A DNA stretch of 7,555 bases, taken from assembly GCA_936941515.1 (NCBI GenBank), contig CAKZJI010000300.1, positions 1 to 7,555 on the forward strand, in the 5' to 3' direction. The position numbers were made by a program, and so were the translations under genes. Below, in pieces: positions 7,101 to 7,555 of the stretch (the stretch's first letter is position 1; each line of letters begins with the position of its first letter). Under the pieces are notes generated by a model. That model was not told the DNA's origin, searched no databases, and saw only the letters and a program-made list of their open reading frames with translations. Source of the stretch: an uncultured Propionibacteriaceae bacterium (GTDB taxonomy: Bacteria > Actinomycetota > Actinomycetes > Propionibacteriales > Propionibacteriaceae).

Positions 7101-7420
7101 ATCTCCGCGGTGACGATCGCCGTCGTCGTCGTCACCGTCGTGCTGATATCCGCCGTCAGGTACGGGCACCGCGTCTCGGCGCTCGTCTACAGCGACGACC
7201 GCGAGGTCTTCCTGCTCAAGCTCATCGGGGCGGCGCTGCTGGTGGCGGGCGTGGCCTCGGCGCTGCAGGTCTCCGCCGCGGTCGGCGCCTTCCTGCTCGG
7301 CATCGCGATCTCCGGGTCGATCGCGCACGAGGCGACCCGCCTGCTCGAGCCGCTCCGCGACCTCTTCGCGGCGCTGTTCTTCGTGGTCTTCGGCCTGAAC
7401 ACCGACCCGCGCGCGATCCC
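7101..7420 (+). pseudogene. Internal fragment of a CPA2-type monovalent cation:proton antiporter
   Basis: About 107 codons show membrane helices (AVTIAVVVVTVVLISAV; EVFLLKLIGAALLVAGVA) and the antiporter signature VSAAVGAFLLGIAISGS, followed by LLEPLRDLFAALFFVVFGLN and TDP. This order is typical of the middle to late helices of KefB/NapA-like cation:proton antiporters of the inner membrane, normally about 400-600 residues. Both ends are missing. Upstream the frame runs into an AMP-binding fragment. Downstream, after RAIP at 7419-7421, it runs into a G-rich stretch and stops at 7455-7457. GC is about 71% by hand count. The piece cannot make a working transporter alone. Confidence 0.8.
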
Positions 7421-7444
7421 GGGGGGGCGGCGGGGCGGGCGGGG
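7421..7444 (+). repeat. G-rich low-complexity run with G-quadruplex pattern
   Basis: Twenty-four bases contain only G and C with runs of 7, 2, 4, 3 and 4 G, each separated by a single C. Four runs of at least three G with short loops satisfy the usual G-quadruplex rule. It sits exactly where the antiporter reading ends and a new fragment begins. It may therefore mark a junction or be a G-run sequencing artefact rather than a functional element. Confidence 0.6.
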
Positions 7445-7555
7445 CCCGCGAAATTGACGAGGCCCTGCGCCATCGTCTCCATCAGCGTCGGGCGCAGAGC
7501 CCGGCGCAGCACCGCTTCCATCCCCGCATTCAGCTGCGCATGCGGGCGAAGCGCC
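7445..7555 (-). CDS. Unrecognised coding-like fragment running off the window edge
   Basis: On the minus strand one frame is open from the window end through this stretch. It reads ALRPHAQLNAGMEAVLRRAL followed by RPTLMETMAQGLVNFAG, a plausible amphipathic helical composition. The plus-strand readings of the same bases are R/S/H-rich and look like shadows. I do not recognise the family. A methionine at 7519-7521 could be an internal residue or a start. The reading passes into the G-rich run at 7444, where its protein-like character is lost. It is therefore probably truncated at both ends. Confidence 0.3.

Noticed and set aside
6858..7328. Full 156-codon minus-strand frame as one intact metallopeptidase gene
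   Set aside because: Only the last 52 residues look like the family; the rest is D/G/R-rich shadow of the plus-strand antiporter reading.
1..7555. CRISPR array, tRNA or rRNA gene, insertion sequence, or defence-type genes
   Set aside because: No regularly spaced repeats, cloverleaf-like tRNA sequence, transposase or terminal inverted repeats, or defence-protein motifs were seen on either strand.

Overview
The window is high-GC DNA with actinobacterial traits: G/C-rich third codon positions, tightly packed genes with ATGA overlaps, and typical protein families. It is most likely from an Actinomycetota member. A Propionibacteriaceae or Micrococcales-type host would fit, but the sequence alone does not settle the genus. 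Positions 1-6855 read as intact chromosome. About 7000-7555 reads as a patchwork of gene pieces.

Layout. (1) 1-56: last codons of an upstream gene, probably the partner sugar permease. (2) 53-1003: MalG-type inner-membrane permease of a carbohydrate ABC importer. (3) 1000-2418: GH1 beta-glycosidase, overlapping the permease by ATGA. (4) 2448-3482: LacI-family repressor. (5) 3535-5721: GH36 alpha-galactosidase, preceded by a GC-rich hairpin. (6) 5782-6855: metal-dependent amidohydrolase. (7) 6858 to about 7016, minus strand: C-terminal 52 residues of an HExxH metallopeptidase, convergent with the amidohydrolase. (8) About 6999-7100, plus: a piece of an AMP-binding (acyl-CoA synthetase type) C-terminal domain. 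(9) About 7101-7420, plus: a piece of a CPA2-type cation:proton antiporter. (10) 7421-7444: a G-rich run. (11) 7445-7555: an unrecognised minus-strand coding-like piece.

How the genes fit together. Genes 1-5 form a sugar uptake and breakdown operon. The ABC importer brings in an unphosphorylated oligosaccharide or glycoside, GH1 and GH36 cleave beta- and alpha-galactosyl/glucosyl bonds in the cytoplasm, and the LacI-family protein probably senses the sugar and represses the operon. The binding protein, most of the partner permease and the ATPase are not in the window. ATPases of this importer class are often shared and encoded elsewhere. The amidohydrolase lies 60 bases downstream and may be an independent housekeeping gene rather than part of the sugar pathway.

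No new defence, mobile or CRISPR-like system was found. The most notable anomaly is the mosaic tail, where four unrelated gene remnants sit end to end without intergenic sequence. An assembly or library chimera is the simplest explanation, and a real debris region is the alternative.
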